Of a DNA stretch of 64,000 bases, positions 43,719 through 51,932 are shown one piece after another (the first letter of the stretch is position 1; each line of letters starts with the position of its first letter). The stretch is from Oceanobacillus sp. CFH 90083 (GTDB lineage Bacteria; Bacillota; Bacilli; Bacillales; Amphibacillaceae). Under the pieces are notes generated by a model. The model was not told the origin of the DNA. It saw nothing but the letters and a program-made list of their open reading frames with translations, and made no database searches. Location: contig NZ_VIYG01000001.1 of assembly GCF_009389585.1 (NCBI RefSeq), forward strand, positions 321,759-385,758. The letters run 5' to 3'. The translations under genes were made by a program, and so were the position numbers.

Positions 43719-44624
43719 ATGGGGAAAAGAGTGCTTTTATTTATTTTAACAAACATTTTAGTGATGACAACCATTGTCATTATTTGGTCCATTATTACAA
43801 GTATATTTGATATTGGACCAAGCTATCGTTCAGATGGTGGAATTAATTATCCTTCGCTTATGGTTTTTAGTATCATTGTAGGCTTTACCGGCTCGTTTAT
43901 CTCTTTAGGAATGTCCCGTTGGATGGCTAAGACTATGATGAAAGTGAAAATAATTGACCCGAACAACGTTATCAGCAGTCAGGAACGTGCAGTCTATGAA
44001 AAAGTAGAACGTTTATCCCGTGCAGCCGGGCTGACACATACACCTGAAGTTGGTATCTATCCTTCTCATGAGGTAAATGCATTTGCAACAGGTCCAAGCA
44101 AAAAGCGCTCTCTAGTAGCTGTTTCACAAGGATTGCTGGATAGTATGGATGATGACGCAGTTGAAGGAGTCATTGCACACGAGGTGGCTCACATTGCAAA
44201 TGGAGATATGGTGACAATGACTTTATTACAAGGAATTATCAATACATTTGTCGTCTTCTTATCCCGGATTGCTGCCATGGTTGTTTCCAGATTTGTACGC
44301 TCCGAGCTGCAGTGGATCGTTCAATTTGCTGCTATCATTATTTTCCAAATCTTATTCTCTATCTTAGGAAGCTTTGTTGTCAGTGCTTATTCCAGACATC
44401 GCGAATACCATGCTGACCGAGGCGGTGCTGATTTAGCAGGAAAAGATAAAATGACACATGCTTTACACTCTTTAAAAGCTTATATTAATCGTGCAGAAGC
44501 GGACGATCATACAAACGATACTGCTATCCAAACGATGAAAATCAGTAATAAATCCAGCTTGCTAAAAGCATTATCTTCCCATCCGCCACTGGATGAACGG
44601 ATTGCAAGATTAGAACAGCGTTAA
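43719..44624 (+). CDS. htpX: Membrane zinc protease HtpX
   Basis: 301 residues with four membrane helices (about 5-28, 46-64, 160-182, 196-216). Zinc motif HEVAH with H154, E155 and H158; the third ligand Glu is in [12 protein letters not shown]. HtpX removes damaged membrane proteins with FtsH. AGGAGG box 7 bases before ATG. Promoter with a strong palindromic operator, and a terminator shared with the lactonase gene. Confidence 0.96.
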   Translation: MGKRVLLFILTNILVMTTIVIIWSIITSIFDIGPSYRSDGGINYPSLMVFSIIVGFTGSFISLGMSRWMAKTMMKVKIIDPNNVISSQERAVYEKVERLSRAAGLTHTPEVGIYPSHEVNAFATGPSKKRSLVAVSQGLLDSMDDDAVEGVIAHEVAHIANGDMVTMTLLQGIINTFVVFLSRIAAMVVSRFVRSELQWIVQFAAIIIFQILFSILGSFVVSAYSRHREYHADRGGADLAGKDKMTHALHSLKAYINRAEADDHTNDTAIQTMKISNKSSLLKALSSHPPLDERIARLEQR

Positions 44625-44628
44625 AATG

Positions 44629-44680
44629 AAAACTTCCTTTCGCAGAGAGTTTACACTCTTCAGCAAAAGGAAGTTTTTTA
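44629..44680. terminator. Terminator between htpX and the lactonase gene
   Basis: AAAACTTCCTTT and AAAGGAAGTTTTTT enclose a second small stem (AGAGTTTACACTCT-like); works mainly for htpX. Confidence 0.85.
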
Positions 44681-44704
44681 TGTCATTACGTAATCATACA
44701 GTTG

Positions 44705-45739
44705 TTATGAAAGGAACTTCACACAAACTACTTCAGGAACATCAATCATCTGATCTGTCTGCTCTAATTTTCCTGTTTCTGCATCTCGTTTAAACAATAC
44801 GACATTACCTGTATTCTGATTAGACGCGATCAGAAATTTCTCAGTCGGATCTAACACAAAATCTCTCGGCCACTCTCCCCCGGACGGTGTAAAGTTGATG
44901 AAAGTAAGCTCTCCACTTTCCGGATCCACTTTGAAAGAAGCAATACTGTTGTGGCCACGATTTCCTGTATAAAGGAATTTTCCATCCGATGTAATATGAA
45001 TGGCGCTTGCATCATTCGTTTCTGTAAAATCAGCAGGTTTTGCAAGAATCGTCTGTTTCTCCGTAAATTCACCTGTCTCCTTATTGTAATCTAAAACAAT
45101 AACCTCCGTGGAAAGCTCTGTCAGCAGATAAGCTACCTGTTTATTCGGATGAAAAACAATATGTCTCGGTCCACTCCCAGGTTTTGCATGAAAAGTACTT
45201 ACTTCTTGTAAGGAGGAATCTGCTACCTTATAGGTTACCAGACGGTCTGTTCCTAAATCAGCCGCAACAATATATTTTTTATCTGGTGTAAATCCAGAGA
45301 AATGAACATGCGGCTTTTCCTGTCTTTCATGTGGACCGTTTCCTTCATGCTTTGTAAAATGTCCCTGCTCTACTTCTCCATTTTCATTTGTGAAATGAAG
45401 TCCAATGTCACCTTTATGATAATTGGATGTCACCACAATATTCTCCGCTGCCTCTACATAGCATGGAGGATTCCCTTCCACTAATTGACCATTGACCGGT
45501 AGTAACTCACCAGTGGTTTTATCAACACGGAAAGCATTTATTCCCCCCATACCATCCTCCTGTGCAACAGCATATAAATAATTCTGATTTTCATTAAAAT
45601 TAATGTAAGTAGGGCTTCCAAGCTCTGCTGCTACCTCAGAAGCAGACAGCTGCTCCTTCTCTGTATCCAAGCTAAACCGGTATATTCCCTGACTTGTCTT
45701 TCTTGTGTATGTTCCTGCGTAGCCAAAATATTTACTCAT
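44705..45739 (-). CDS. Lactonase family protein (6-phosphogluconolactonase-like beta-propeller)
   Basis: 344 residues, seven-bladed beta-propeller of the lactonase/Pgl family. Repeated strands can be followed, with conserved GPRHIVFHPNK and GGEWPRDFVLDP and NASAIHIT segments. Likely hydrolyses 6-phosphogluconolactone in the oxidative pentose phosphate pathway, as B. subtilis Pgl (YkgB). AGGAAGGA box. Monocistronic. Confidence 0.9.
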   Translation of the reverse strand: MSKYFGYAGTYTRKTSQGIYRFSLDTEKEQLSASEVAAELGSPTYINFNENQNYLYAVAQEDGMGGINAFRVDKTTGELLPVNGQLVEGNPPCYVEAAENIVVTSNYHKGDIGLHFTNENGEVEQGHFTKHEGNGPHERQEKPHVHFSGFTPDKKYIVAADLGTDRLVTYKVADSSLQEVSTFHAKPGSGPRHIVFHPNKQVAYLLTELSTEVIVLDYNKETGEFTEKQTILAKPADFTETNDASAIHITSDGKFLYTGNRGHNSIASFKVDPESGELTFINFTPSGGEWPRDFVLDPTEKFLIASNQNTGNVVLFKRDAETGKLEQTDQMIDVPEVVCVKFLS

Positions 45740-45861
45740 TTGAATGCATCCTTCCTCTAAAGCTTTCTTTATATATTAGCCTATTGTATCATCTATTTAA
45801 AAAAGATACATATAAAAGCATTTTGTTAAGTTATCCTCTTCAAGAATGACCTAATTCTAAC

Positions 45862-46611
45862 CTATTGTGCTGTGTAGCCTCCATCGACAGGTAAATTAAC
45901 TCCTGTTATAAATGAAGAAAGATCAGAAGCTAAAAATATGCAGGCATCGGCAATCTCTTTTGCTTTCCCCATTCTTTTCATAGGATGCTTTTTTATTCGT
46001 TCTTCCCGCATTTCAGGTGTTAACATTTTTAACAATGGTGTATCCACATATCCTGGACAAACTGCATTGATACGAATATTATGCTCTGCATAAGTTACTG
46101 CCAAACTTCTCGTAAGATTGCTTACCCCACCTTTTGATGCTGCATAGCTTGTAATAGATTTTTGTCCTACTAAACCAATAATGGAGGATATATTAACAAT
46201 AACCCCTTTCCCCTCATCTAAAAAAGCCTCAATAGCATACTTATTTGTTAAAAAAAGCCCGGATAAATTTATGTCTATTACTTTTTGCCAATCTTCAAAG
46301 GACGTTTCATGAATTGCTTTTACCTGGTCGACTCCCGCATTACTTACCACTATATCCACTTTACCGATATCTTTTTTTATTTGATGAAATAAGGCTCGCA
46401 CATTCAAATCGTTTGAAACATCACAGCAATAGGCATATGCATGATATCCATCTTGAACCAAACTTTCTTTTACCTCAATACATTTTTCTTTATCAATATC
46501 GGCAAGAATAACCACTGATCCCTCTTGAGCAAACCTTCTTACAATTTCTTTTCCGATTCCTGATGCTGCCCCGGTTACTAAGGAACACTTTCCTTCTAAT
46601 AAAGCATACAT
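45862..46611 (-). CDS. SDR family oxidoreductase
   Basis: 249 residues, classical short-chain dehydrogenase. Cofactor motif TGAASGIG (13-20), D38 after strand 2 (ADID) suggesting NAD, NNAG-type motif SNAGVD (90-95), catalytic S142/S143, Y156 and K160 (YAASK), and the C-terminal end LPVDGGYTAQ. Resembles 3-hydroxybutyrate and glucose/acetoin dehydrogenases; substrate not certain. GGAGG lies 8 bases before the ATG. It follows the acetoacetate decarboxylase-type gene in the same direction, but a good terminator (46753-46792) separates them, so it may be a partner by read-through only. Confidence 0.9.
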   Translation of the reverse strand: MYALLEGKCSLVTGAASGIGKEIVRRFAQEGSVVILADIDKEKCIEVKESLVQDGYHAYAYCCDVSNDLNVRALFHQIKKDIGKVDIVVSNAGVDQVKAIHETSFEDWQKVIDINLSGLFLTNKYAIEAFLDEGKGVIVNISSIIGLVGQKSITSYAASKGGVSNLTRSLAVTYAEHNIRINAVCPGYVDTPLLKMLTPEMREERIKKHPMKRMGKAKEIADACIFLASDLSSFITGVNLPVDGGYTAQ

Positions 46612-46752
46612 TCATGACTCCTCCTTTTCGGTCTTCCAGCCTGGCCTATCTTCTGTTTTGGAAATTCACTTGCAGTTATAATTGAATGAGTCTGTGCAAT
46701 GATTCCAGAAATTATTGATAAAAATAGGCTGCATAGCGATTTAGATTTGAAA

Positions 46753-46792
46753 AAAACACACATTTTCCAATTGCTGGCCAAATGTGTGTTTT
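46753..46792 (-). terminator. Terminator of the sigma-54 ADC-symporter operon
   Basis: AAAACACACATTT and AAATGTGTGTTTT are perfect 13-bp arms, then TTTC on the minus strand. Confidence 0.85.
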
Positions 46793-46824
46793 CTGAAATG
46801 CAGTAGTTTAATAGATATTATAGA

Positions 46825-47562
46825 TTAGTAAATTATTGTGTCGAGAACTTTTCCCCATCCATTCTCCTCCGTAGCATAAAAATCTCCTTTAATCAGGCCA
46901 CCTCCCAGTATTTGCAGCGGCTCTAGCCTATTTAACAAATCTGTTTTGGAAGACTGGAGAGTCAGCTGAATATCGTTAGTATAACGTTTTTCATACAAAA
47001 CAAAGTCCGGCGATGTATCCCGTTCAATGATTTCCTGAAATTGAATCCCTCCGGTCGGTTTTGGGATTGTTCGAATATTAAGATGTGGTGTGGTGATTGG
47101 TTCAGCCAGGCTACCCACTGTATGATTAAAATCACCACTTAACTTAATAATGGCTTGTCCGTCTTTTACTGCTTCTCCATAAAAGGCTCCATTGCTTTCT
47201 TTTAGAGTAATCGCAGCATATTTTTTAGGATATCCCCATAAATCTCTTCCTGCTGCAATTGCTGCATCCTGATTTTCGTATTCATATATATAATAGCCCC
47301 CAGTCTTACCTTTATATTGGACTGGAACAACAATAGCACAATCCATATAAGAAAGTTTATCTGTATTGGAAAAGTCACTGATAGATACAACAATTTTATT
47401 ATCTACATAATCAAAAGGAGTATAAGAAAGGGTTTGTTCGATTTCTTTCTTATTAACTTCCAAAACGGCGTACATAGATACATAACCCTTACATTGATAA
47501 GGAACAAATGGATCTGGAAATAACGGCGAATGAACAGGAACATTCGAATAATTCTTTTTCAT
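46825..47562 (-). CDS. Acetoacetate decarboxylase family protein (second copy)
   Basis: 245 residues. The catalytic lysine pair is K113/K114 in AAGRDLWGYPKKYA; the Schiff-base lysine of ADC is the first or second of these. Other family blocks: PVQYKGKTGGYYIYEYEN and AEPITTPHLNIRTIPKP. True ADC makes acetone and CO2 from acetoacetate; relatives act on other keto acids or as aldolase-dehydratases. Only distantly similar to the first copy (49218), so they likely have different tasks. AAAGGAGG box. Follows the symporter by 14 bases; last gene before a terminator. Confidence 0.9.
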   Translation of the reverse strand: MKKNYSNVPVHSPLFPDPFVPYQCKGYVSMYAVLEVNKKEIEQTLSYTPFDYVDNKIVVSISDFSNTDKLSYMDCAIVVPVQYKGKTGGYYIYEYENQDAAIAAGRDLWGYPKKYAAITLKESNGAFYGEAVKDGQAIIKLSGDFNHTVGSLAEPITTPHLNIRTIPKPTGGIQFQEIIERDTSPDFVLYEKRYTNDIQLTLQSSKTDLLNRLEPLQILGGGLIKGDFYATEENGWGKVLDTIIY

Positions 47563-47576
47563 TTTCTTTTCCTCCT

Positions 47577-48986
47577 TTATCTTTTGCGAGTTAATTTACT
47601 TACTACAAATAATACAATTGCAGATACAGCCGCTGCCGGAATTAACTCATACAGGTAAGTAACCCAAGGTGTGTTAATCCATATAATTGTGACGAGTGTT
47701 CCAGCTAAAATAGAAGCTAACGCCCCCTGTCTGGTAATTTTATCTGTATAAAGCAATGCAATGAGTAAAGGACCAAAACTTGCAGCAAGTCCCGCCCAAG
47801 CGTATAGAACAAGTGCAAATACAGATTGAATATTTAATAACGCAACAGAGGTAGCAATTATTCCTAGAACAATCATGGTAGCCCGGGAAATTCGTAAAAG
47901 CTGTTTTTCAGAATAAGACTTCTTAAACGCCCCTTTCAGTAAATCGCTTGCAAATGCCTGTGTAGATACCATAATAATAGATGAAAATGTAGATTGAATT
48001 GCGGCGAAAATAGCTGCCAATATAATCCCTGCAATAATTGGATGCATCGTATCAATCGTTAAAGTGGGAAATACATATTCTGGATCATCTAAGCCTGGAA
48101 CCATAATTCTCCCTATAAGACCTAATAAGTTTGAACCTGTCATGATAACAATAACCCAAAACATGGCAATGTAAGCCCCTTGGGAAATTGTTTTATCATC
48201 TTTTGCAGAAAGAAAACGCTGTGTAATATGCGGCTGTCCCGGCTCCCCTATTCCAAATCCAAACAAGCCGATAAACACACCAAACCCTGCTGCACCAGTA
48301 GCTCCGCCAAATGATGAGACGAGTAAAGGATCAATAGATTCAAGGGTCTGGAAAAAACTGATCGGACCACCTAATTCAATAAAAATCATATATAACGGAA
48401 ACAAGAGCAGAACAGTAAGCATAATAAGCCCCTGGACCAAATCGGTTAATACAACCGCACGATAACCGCCAAAGATGGAATAGCCGATAACAAAAGCAGC
48501 TGATAAAATAAGACCCCAATTATAATCAAAAGAAATAGTGGCATCTAATGTTTTCCCGGCTGCTGTTAACTGAGAAGCCATGGTAGCAACAAAGAAAATA
48601 ATAATTACCATACTAGATATAATTCGAATAAGTTGACTAGAATCATTATCTAGCCGCTTACTAAAATAATCCGGTATGCTTAAAGCGCCCATCTTTTCAC
48701 CCTGTTTCCGTAATCTTGGTCCAACAACGAACCAATTCAACAAATATCCGATGATAAATCCAGGAAGCATCCACATGGTTGCAATTCCAGTCAGATATGC
48801 CGTTCCTGCTGCACCAATAAAAACCCAGCCGCTTGAATCCGTAGCTCCAGAACTAATCGCTGTTGTTATTGGGCCAAAATTACGATCTCCCAGATAGAAT
48901 CCTTCTTCACTTTTACTAATAAAGCGTTCTGAAAAAACACCAACGAAAAATACAATAAACAGATAAACAATAAATACAGTAAGCAT
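47577..48986 (-). CDS. Sodium:solute symporter (SSS family)
   Basis: 469 residues, about 13 membrane helices of the LeuT fold. Conserved SSS pieces: SRSEEGFYLGDR-like N-terminus (SKSEEGFYLGDRNFGP), GATDSSGWVFIG, SIFGGYRAVVLTDLVQG and IQSTFSSIIMVSTQAFASDL. Related to PutP/PanF, so a carboxylate or amino acid is taken up with sodium. It lies between two ADC-type genes and behind a 34-residue membrane protein gene whose stop is 3 bases before this ATG; its AAAGGAGG site lies within that small gene. Confidence 0.93.
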   Translation of the reverse strand: MLTVFIVYLFIVFFVGVFSERFISKSEEGFYLGDRNFGPITTAISSGATDSSGWVFIGAAGTAYLTGIATMWMLPGFIIGYLLNWFVVGPRLRKQGEKMGALSIPDYFSKRLDNDSSQLIRIISSMVIIIFFVATMASQLTAAGKTLDATISFDYNWGLILSAAFVIGYSIFGGYRAVVLTDLVQGLIMLTVLLLFPLYMIFIELGGPISFFQTLESIDPLLVSSFGGATGAAGFGVFIGLFGFGIGEPGQPHITQRFLSAKDDKTISQGAYIAMFWVIVIMTGSNLLGLIGRIMVPGLDDPEYVFPTLTIDTMHPIIAGIILAAIFAAIQSTFSSIIMVSTQAFASDLLKGAFKKSYSEKQLLRISRATMIVLGIIATSVALLNIQSVFALVLYAWAGLAASFGPLLIALLYTDKITRQGALASILAGTLVTIIWINTPWVTYLYELIPAAAVSAIVLFVVSKLTRKR

Positions 48987-48989
48987 AAA

Positions 48990-49094
48990 TTATTGCCTCC
49001 TTTTCCTTGCTCTTTGGTTCAGTAAAAAGGTGGCTGCAAATCCGCTAATTGGAATAATGACATATAGGAATAAGATAAGTAGACTCTGTCCCAT
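48990..49094 (-). CDS. Symporter small accessory protein, 34 residues
   Basis: Short gene with GAAGGAG before the ATG and its stop 3 bases from the symporter start. Sequence MGQSLLILFLYVIIPISGFA then ATFLLNQRARKRRQ: one membrane helix (about 4-26) and a very basic tail. Small single-helix proteins of this kind are encoded just before some SSS symporters in Bacillota and are thought to be subunits. Coupled translation supports a 1:1 partner role here. Confidence 0.82.
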   Translation of the reverse strand: MGQSLLILFLYVIIPISGFAATFLLNQRARKRRQ

Positions 49095-49195
49095 AGAAAT
49101 TCTCCTTCCCATAATAAAAAATACAGAAAAAACTAGTAATATTTAGATAGAAACAGACTTTTTTCTATGCTTTTAAGGCAGCCCGTAAAACCTTA

Positions 49196-49215
49196 AAAAA
49201 GCAAATTGCTTTTAA
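49196..49215 (-). terminator. Weak attenuator after the first ADC gene
   Basis: Minus strand AAAAGC, loop, GCTTTTTT directly after the ADC stop, followed by TTTTAAGG/CCTTAAAA pairing (49172-49198). Could lower expression of the downstream transporter. Confidence 0.4.
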
Positions 49216-49217
49216 TC

Positions 49218-49925
49218 TTAAAGGCTGGCGATTACTTTTCCATAGGTCAACGTAAAAGCACCCTCTAAATATACCGCACCAATAACTTCTTGAACACCTA
49301 GCCGGTATAACGGGTCTTTTTCCGATTTTTCAATGTTTAATACAGCTCTTCCAAATACCTGTTTTTTTACTTCAGCATCTTCTAATACATTTTGCAGAAT
49401 ATGATTAATATCTGTTCCTTCAACTTCTGGATGCGGCATTCGTTTGACTTGCAGTCTAGGACTGAGTACAGGAATTTCTATTTCTTCTTGAGTTGCTTCA
49501 AAGGTAATATCAATAATCTTTTTCCCTCTTCGTGATACACTGCCGCTGAGTTTATGCTCATCTCCATTAAATTCAACTTCACCCATTTTCTTAGGGTACC
49601 CCCAGATTTCACGACCGGCACATAGTGCATCATCTTTGTCTACATATTCAAAAGCAACACATGCCCCTTTATTACCTTTATATGCACACTGAATAACAAC
49701 ACCGCCTTCACTATAATTGTCTAAACCGTCAATTTTATTATTTTGTAATATAAATATTTCAAAAACATCTGAGGTTAATTCAAATTCCTTTGGCAAAAAA
49801 CGTTGTAAAGCTTCTTTATTACCACGGCAATAAACGCTTACTTTTTGATAATCGTGATAGCGGTAAGGAAGCTTAGGATACAACGGGGAATATTCTGGTA
49901 AAATGGTATATTCATATTTGTTCAT
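49218..49925 (-). CDS. Acetoacetate decarboxylase family protein (first copy)
   Basis: 235 residues from the ATG at 49925; AAGGAG is 9 bases upstream. The frame runs on to 49979 but crosses the sigma-54 promoter. Catalytic lysines are K112/K113 in AGREIWGYPKKMG. Other blocks: QCAYKGNKGACVAFEYVD and PVLSPRLQVKRMPHPE. First gene of the operon ADC - small protein - symporter - ADC. Reaction: probably decarboxylation of a beta-keto acid; substrate unknown. Confidence 0.9.
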   Translation of the reverse strand: MNKYEYTILPEYSPLYPKLPYRYHDYQKVSVYCRGNKEALQRFLPKEFELTSDVFEIFILQNNKIDGLDNYSEGGVVIQCAYKGNKGACVAFEYVDKDDALCAGREIWGYPKKMGEVEFNGDEHKLSGSVSRRGKKIIDITFEATQEEIEIPVLSPRLQVKRMPHPEVEGTDINHILQNVLEDAEVKKQVFGRAVLNIEKSEKDPLYRLGVQEVIGAVYLEGAFTLTYGKVIASL

Positions 49926-49963
49926 TTGACACAACTCCTTCAAATTCTTTTTATATAACACAT

Positions 49964-49978
49964 GCAAAAAGTATGCCA
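49964..49978 (-). promoter_or_regulatory. Sigma-54 promoter of the ADC-symporter operon
   Basis: Minus strand TGGCATACTTTTTGC fits TGGCACG-N4-TTGC with the correct 10-base gap between GG and GC. Start would be about 27 bases before the ADC start codon. Confidence 0.88.
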
Positions 49979-49987
49979 AAATAAAAA

Positions 49988-50016
49988 ACCTTGAAAGATC
50001 AAGATTTCTTAAAGGT
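49988..50016. promoter_or_regulatory. Possible binding site for the sigma-54 activator
   Basis: ACCTTGAAAGA and TTCTTAAAGGT form an imperfect inverted repeat with inner CTTGA/TCAAG, 10-40 bases upstream of the -24 box. Closer than most enhancer sites, so tentative. Confidence 0.4.
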
Positions 50017-50058
50017 ATGAAGACAAAATCACCAAAATTTTTTTAAGATTATAAGTAA

Positions 50059-51489
50059 TTACTCTTTTTTGAGTAGCTTCACCTCCAGTATAAAACGTTC
50101 TAAACCATATTTTTTCACTTTATTACTTAATGTCTGTTGAGGAATATCTAAATTTCTGGCTGCTTGCGATATGTTACCATTTGTTTGTTGTAATTCCTTC
50201 TTGATATAATCCGTTTCAATCTCTTCCACGACAGATTTAAGCGATTTTTTGGCCTGTTTGCAGGTAATAGGCTGTTGAGAATAATTTTGATGAACGAGGT
50301 GTGCCCGGTTAAGAAAGATGTCAAATTCAATATCCTCTGCCTCAATTGCTCCGTTTTGTCTGGTATTCATTATGCGTTCAATGACATTCTGAAGCTCACG
50401 GATATTACCGGGCCAATCATAATCGATGAGTTTCTTTAGCGCCAAAGAGGAAATACCCGTTACCTGTTTAGAAAATAAATCATTAAAATGCTGAATAAAC
50501 TGGTTTACCAGCAGCGAGATATCTTCTTTTCGCTCACGGAGCGGTGGAATTTCAATATTTAATACATTCAGCCGGTAATAGAAATCCTCTCGGATGAATC
50601 CTTCAGCAAGCAACTCCTGCGGTTTTCGGTTAGAGGCAACAATCAGTTTTACTTGAACGTCAAAATCTCTAGTGTCTCCAACTTTTCGGATACGCTGATC
50701 CTGTAAAACACGTAAAAGTTTTGCTTGTAAATTTAGTGGAAGCGAATTAATTTCATCCAAAAACAATATACCGCCATTAGCGAGTTCAAATAACCCTTTT
50801 CGATCCAAGGCATCTGTATAGCTTCCTTTAGTGGTTCCAAATAAATAAGATTCCAGCAGATTTTCAGGAATAGCTGCACAGTTTTGCGTGATTAAAGGTA
50901 TTTTCTGTTCTCCCTGCATTTTTTTATGAATAGCTTTTACTAGCACTTCTTTTCCAGTACCTGTTTCTCCATAAATAAAGATAGGGGATAGACTTCCTGT
51001 ATAAACAGATAAATTGGATTTTATGTTACGAATTGCTTTACTTTCTCCAATAAATGCGGAGCCGGGATGATATTTTTTGGCTGGTATTCGTATTTGTCTT
51101 TCCGCCTGCAGATTATGTAATTCATTATTTAATGCTTCTACAGTAGTTATGTCACGAAACAATTCAAATACACCGATCACCTTTTCATCTGAAAAAATAG
51201 GATAAGTAGATGTAATGGTTGTCTTCCGTTCTCCCTGATATGTATAAAATGTTTGTCTTCTATCAATAATTGGCTGTTTTGTTTCCAAAACTTGAACCAT
51301 TGTGCTATTTTCTTTTTTTAAATATGGAAAAACATCAAAAATAGATTTTCCAATAACTTTTTTATAATTAAGTCCGAACGCATTGCTGGCCTTATTTGCA
51401 TAATTAAAGATGAGCTCATCATTCACAATGATAACACCTTCATCGATATTTTCTATAATAGCTTTAAATGCTTCATTCAATCTAACCAC
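50059..51489 (-). CDS. Sigma-54-dependent transcriptional activator (PAS-AAA-HTH)
   Basis: 476 residues. PAS sensor (about 5-115), AAA+ domain with Walker A GETGTGKE (174-181), Walker B ILFLDE (241-246) and loop GSYTDA (222-227) in place of the usual GAFTGA, and a Fis-type HTH (about 440-465, GNISQAARNLDIPQQTLSNK). It should sense a ligand through PAS and open the -24/-12 promoter just downstream at 49964. GTG start with only a weak GAGAG site. Similar in layout to RocR/BkdR. Confidence 0.93.
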   Translation of the reverse strand: MVRLNEAFKAIIENIDEGVIIVNDELIFNYANKASNAFGLNYKKVIGKSIFDVFPYLKKENSTMVQVLETKQPIIDRRQTFYTYQGERKTTITSTYPIFSDEKVIGVFELFRDITTVEALNNELHNLQAERQIRIPAKKYHPGSAFIGESKAIRNIKSNLSVYTGSLSPIFIYGETGTGKEVLVKAIHKKMQGEQKIPLITQNCAAIPENLLESYLFGTTKGSYTDALDRKGLFELANGGILFLDEINSLPLNLQAKLLRVLQDQRIRKVGDTRDFDVQVKLIVASNRKPQELLAEGFIREDFYYRLNVLNIEIPPLRERKEDISLLVNQFIQHFNDLFSKQVTGISSLALKKLIDYDWPGNIRELQNVIERIMNTRQNGAIEAEDIEFDIFLNRAHLVHQNYSQQPITCKQAKKSLKSVVEEIETDYIKKELQQTNGNISQAARNLDIPQQTLSNKVKKYGLERFILEVKLLKKE

Positions 51490-51546
51490 AACTCTCTATC
51501 ATTTTAGAATACATTCATGCAAAAATAGAAATGAAGTAAATGCTCT

Positions 51547-51588
51547 AACTTAAACGACCACCAGCTGATGCAGGCGGTCGTTTAAGTT
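51547..51588. repeat. Hairpin upstream of the activator gene
   Basis: AACTTAAACGACC and GGTCGTTTAAGTT are perfect 13-bp arms with a 16-base loop and no T-run. Could be an operator for the activator gene or a processing stem. Confidence 0.5.
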
Positions 51589-51739
51589 TACAGCTACCCA
51601 AAATATAAAATGCGTCTATGCTTTTCCATGACTCAAACATTCACAAAAGTCAACTTTTCCTTTATAAACAATAGTTTAACAAATTATACAATAAAAGCTT
51701 TTGTAAATCAAAAAACGATGCTCATAAGCTTCATTAAAT

Positions 51740-51769
51740 AATCAGGATTATACTGGTAGTATCCTGATT
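51740..51769 (-). terminator. Possible terminator of putP
   Basis: AATCAGGAT and ATCCTGATT are perfect arms; the minus strand then reads ATTTAATG. Lies 160 bases after putP. Nothing else is seen in 51590-51932. Confidence 0.45.
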
Positions 51770-51932
51770 CGGATTCTTATAGAACGCATTTAACTGGAAT
51801 ATAGTTAAAAATATATATCATGATGTTCTTTTGATTGCAAATGCCAGTAAAGTAATTAACAATTATCTTAGTATTACCCTCTGAGGATCTATACCTTTTA
51901 TTCAATTCGGTTAGCTTTAGCCTTGTCTTTCC

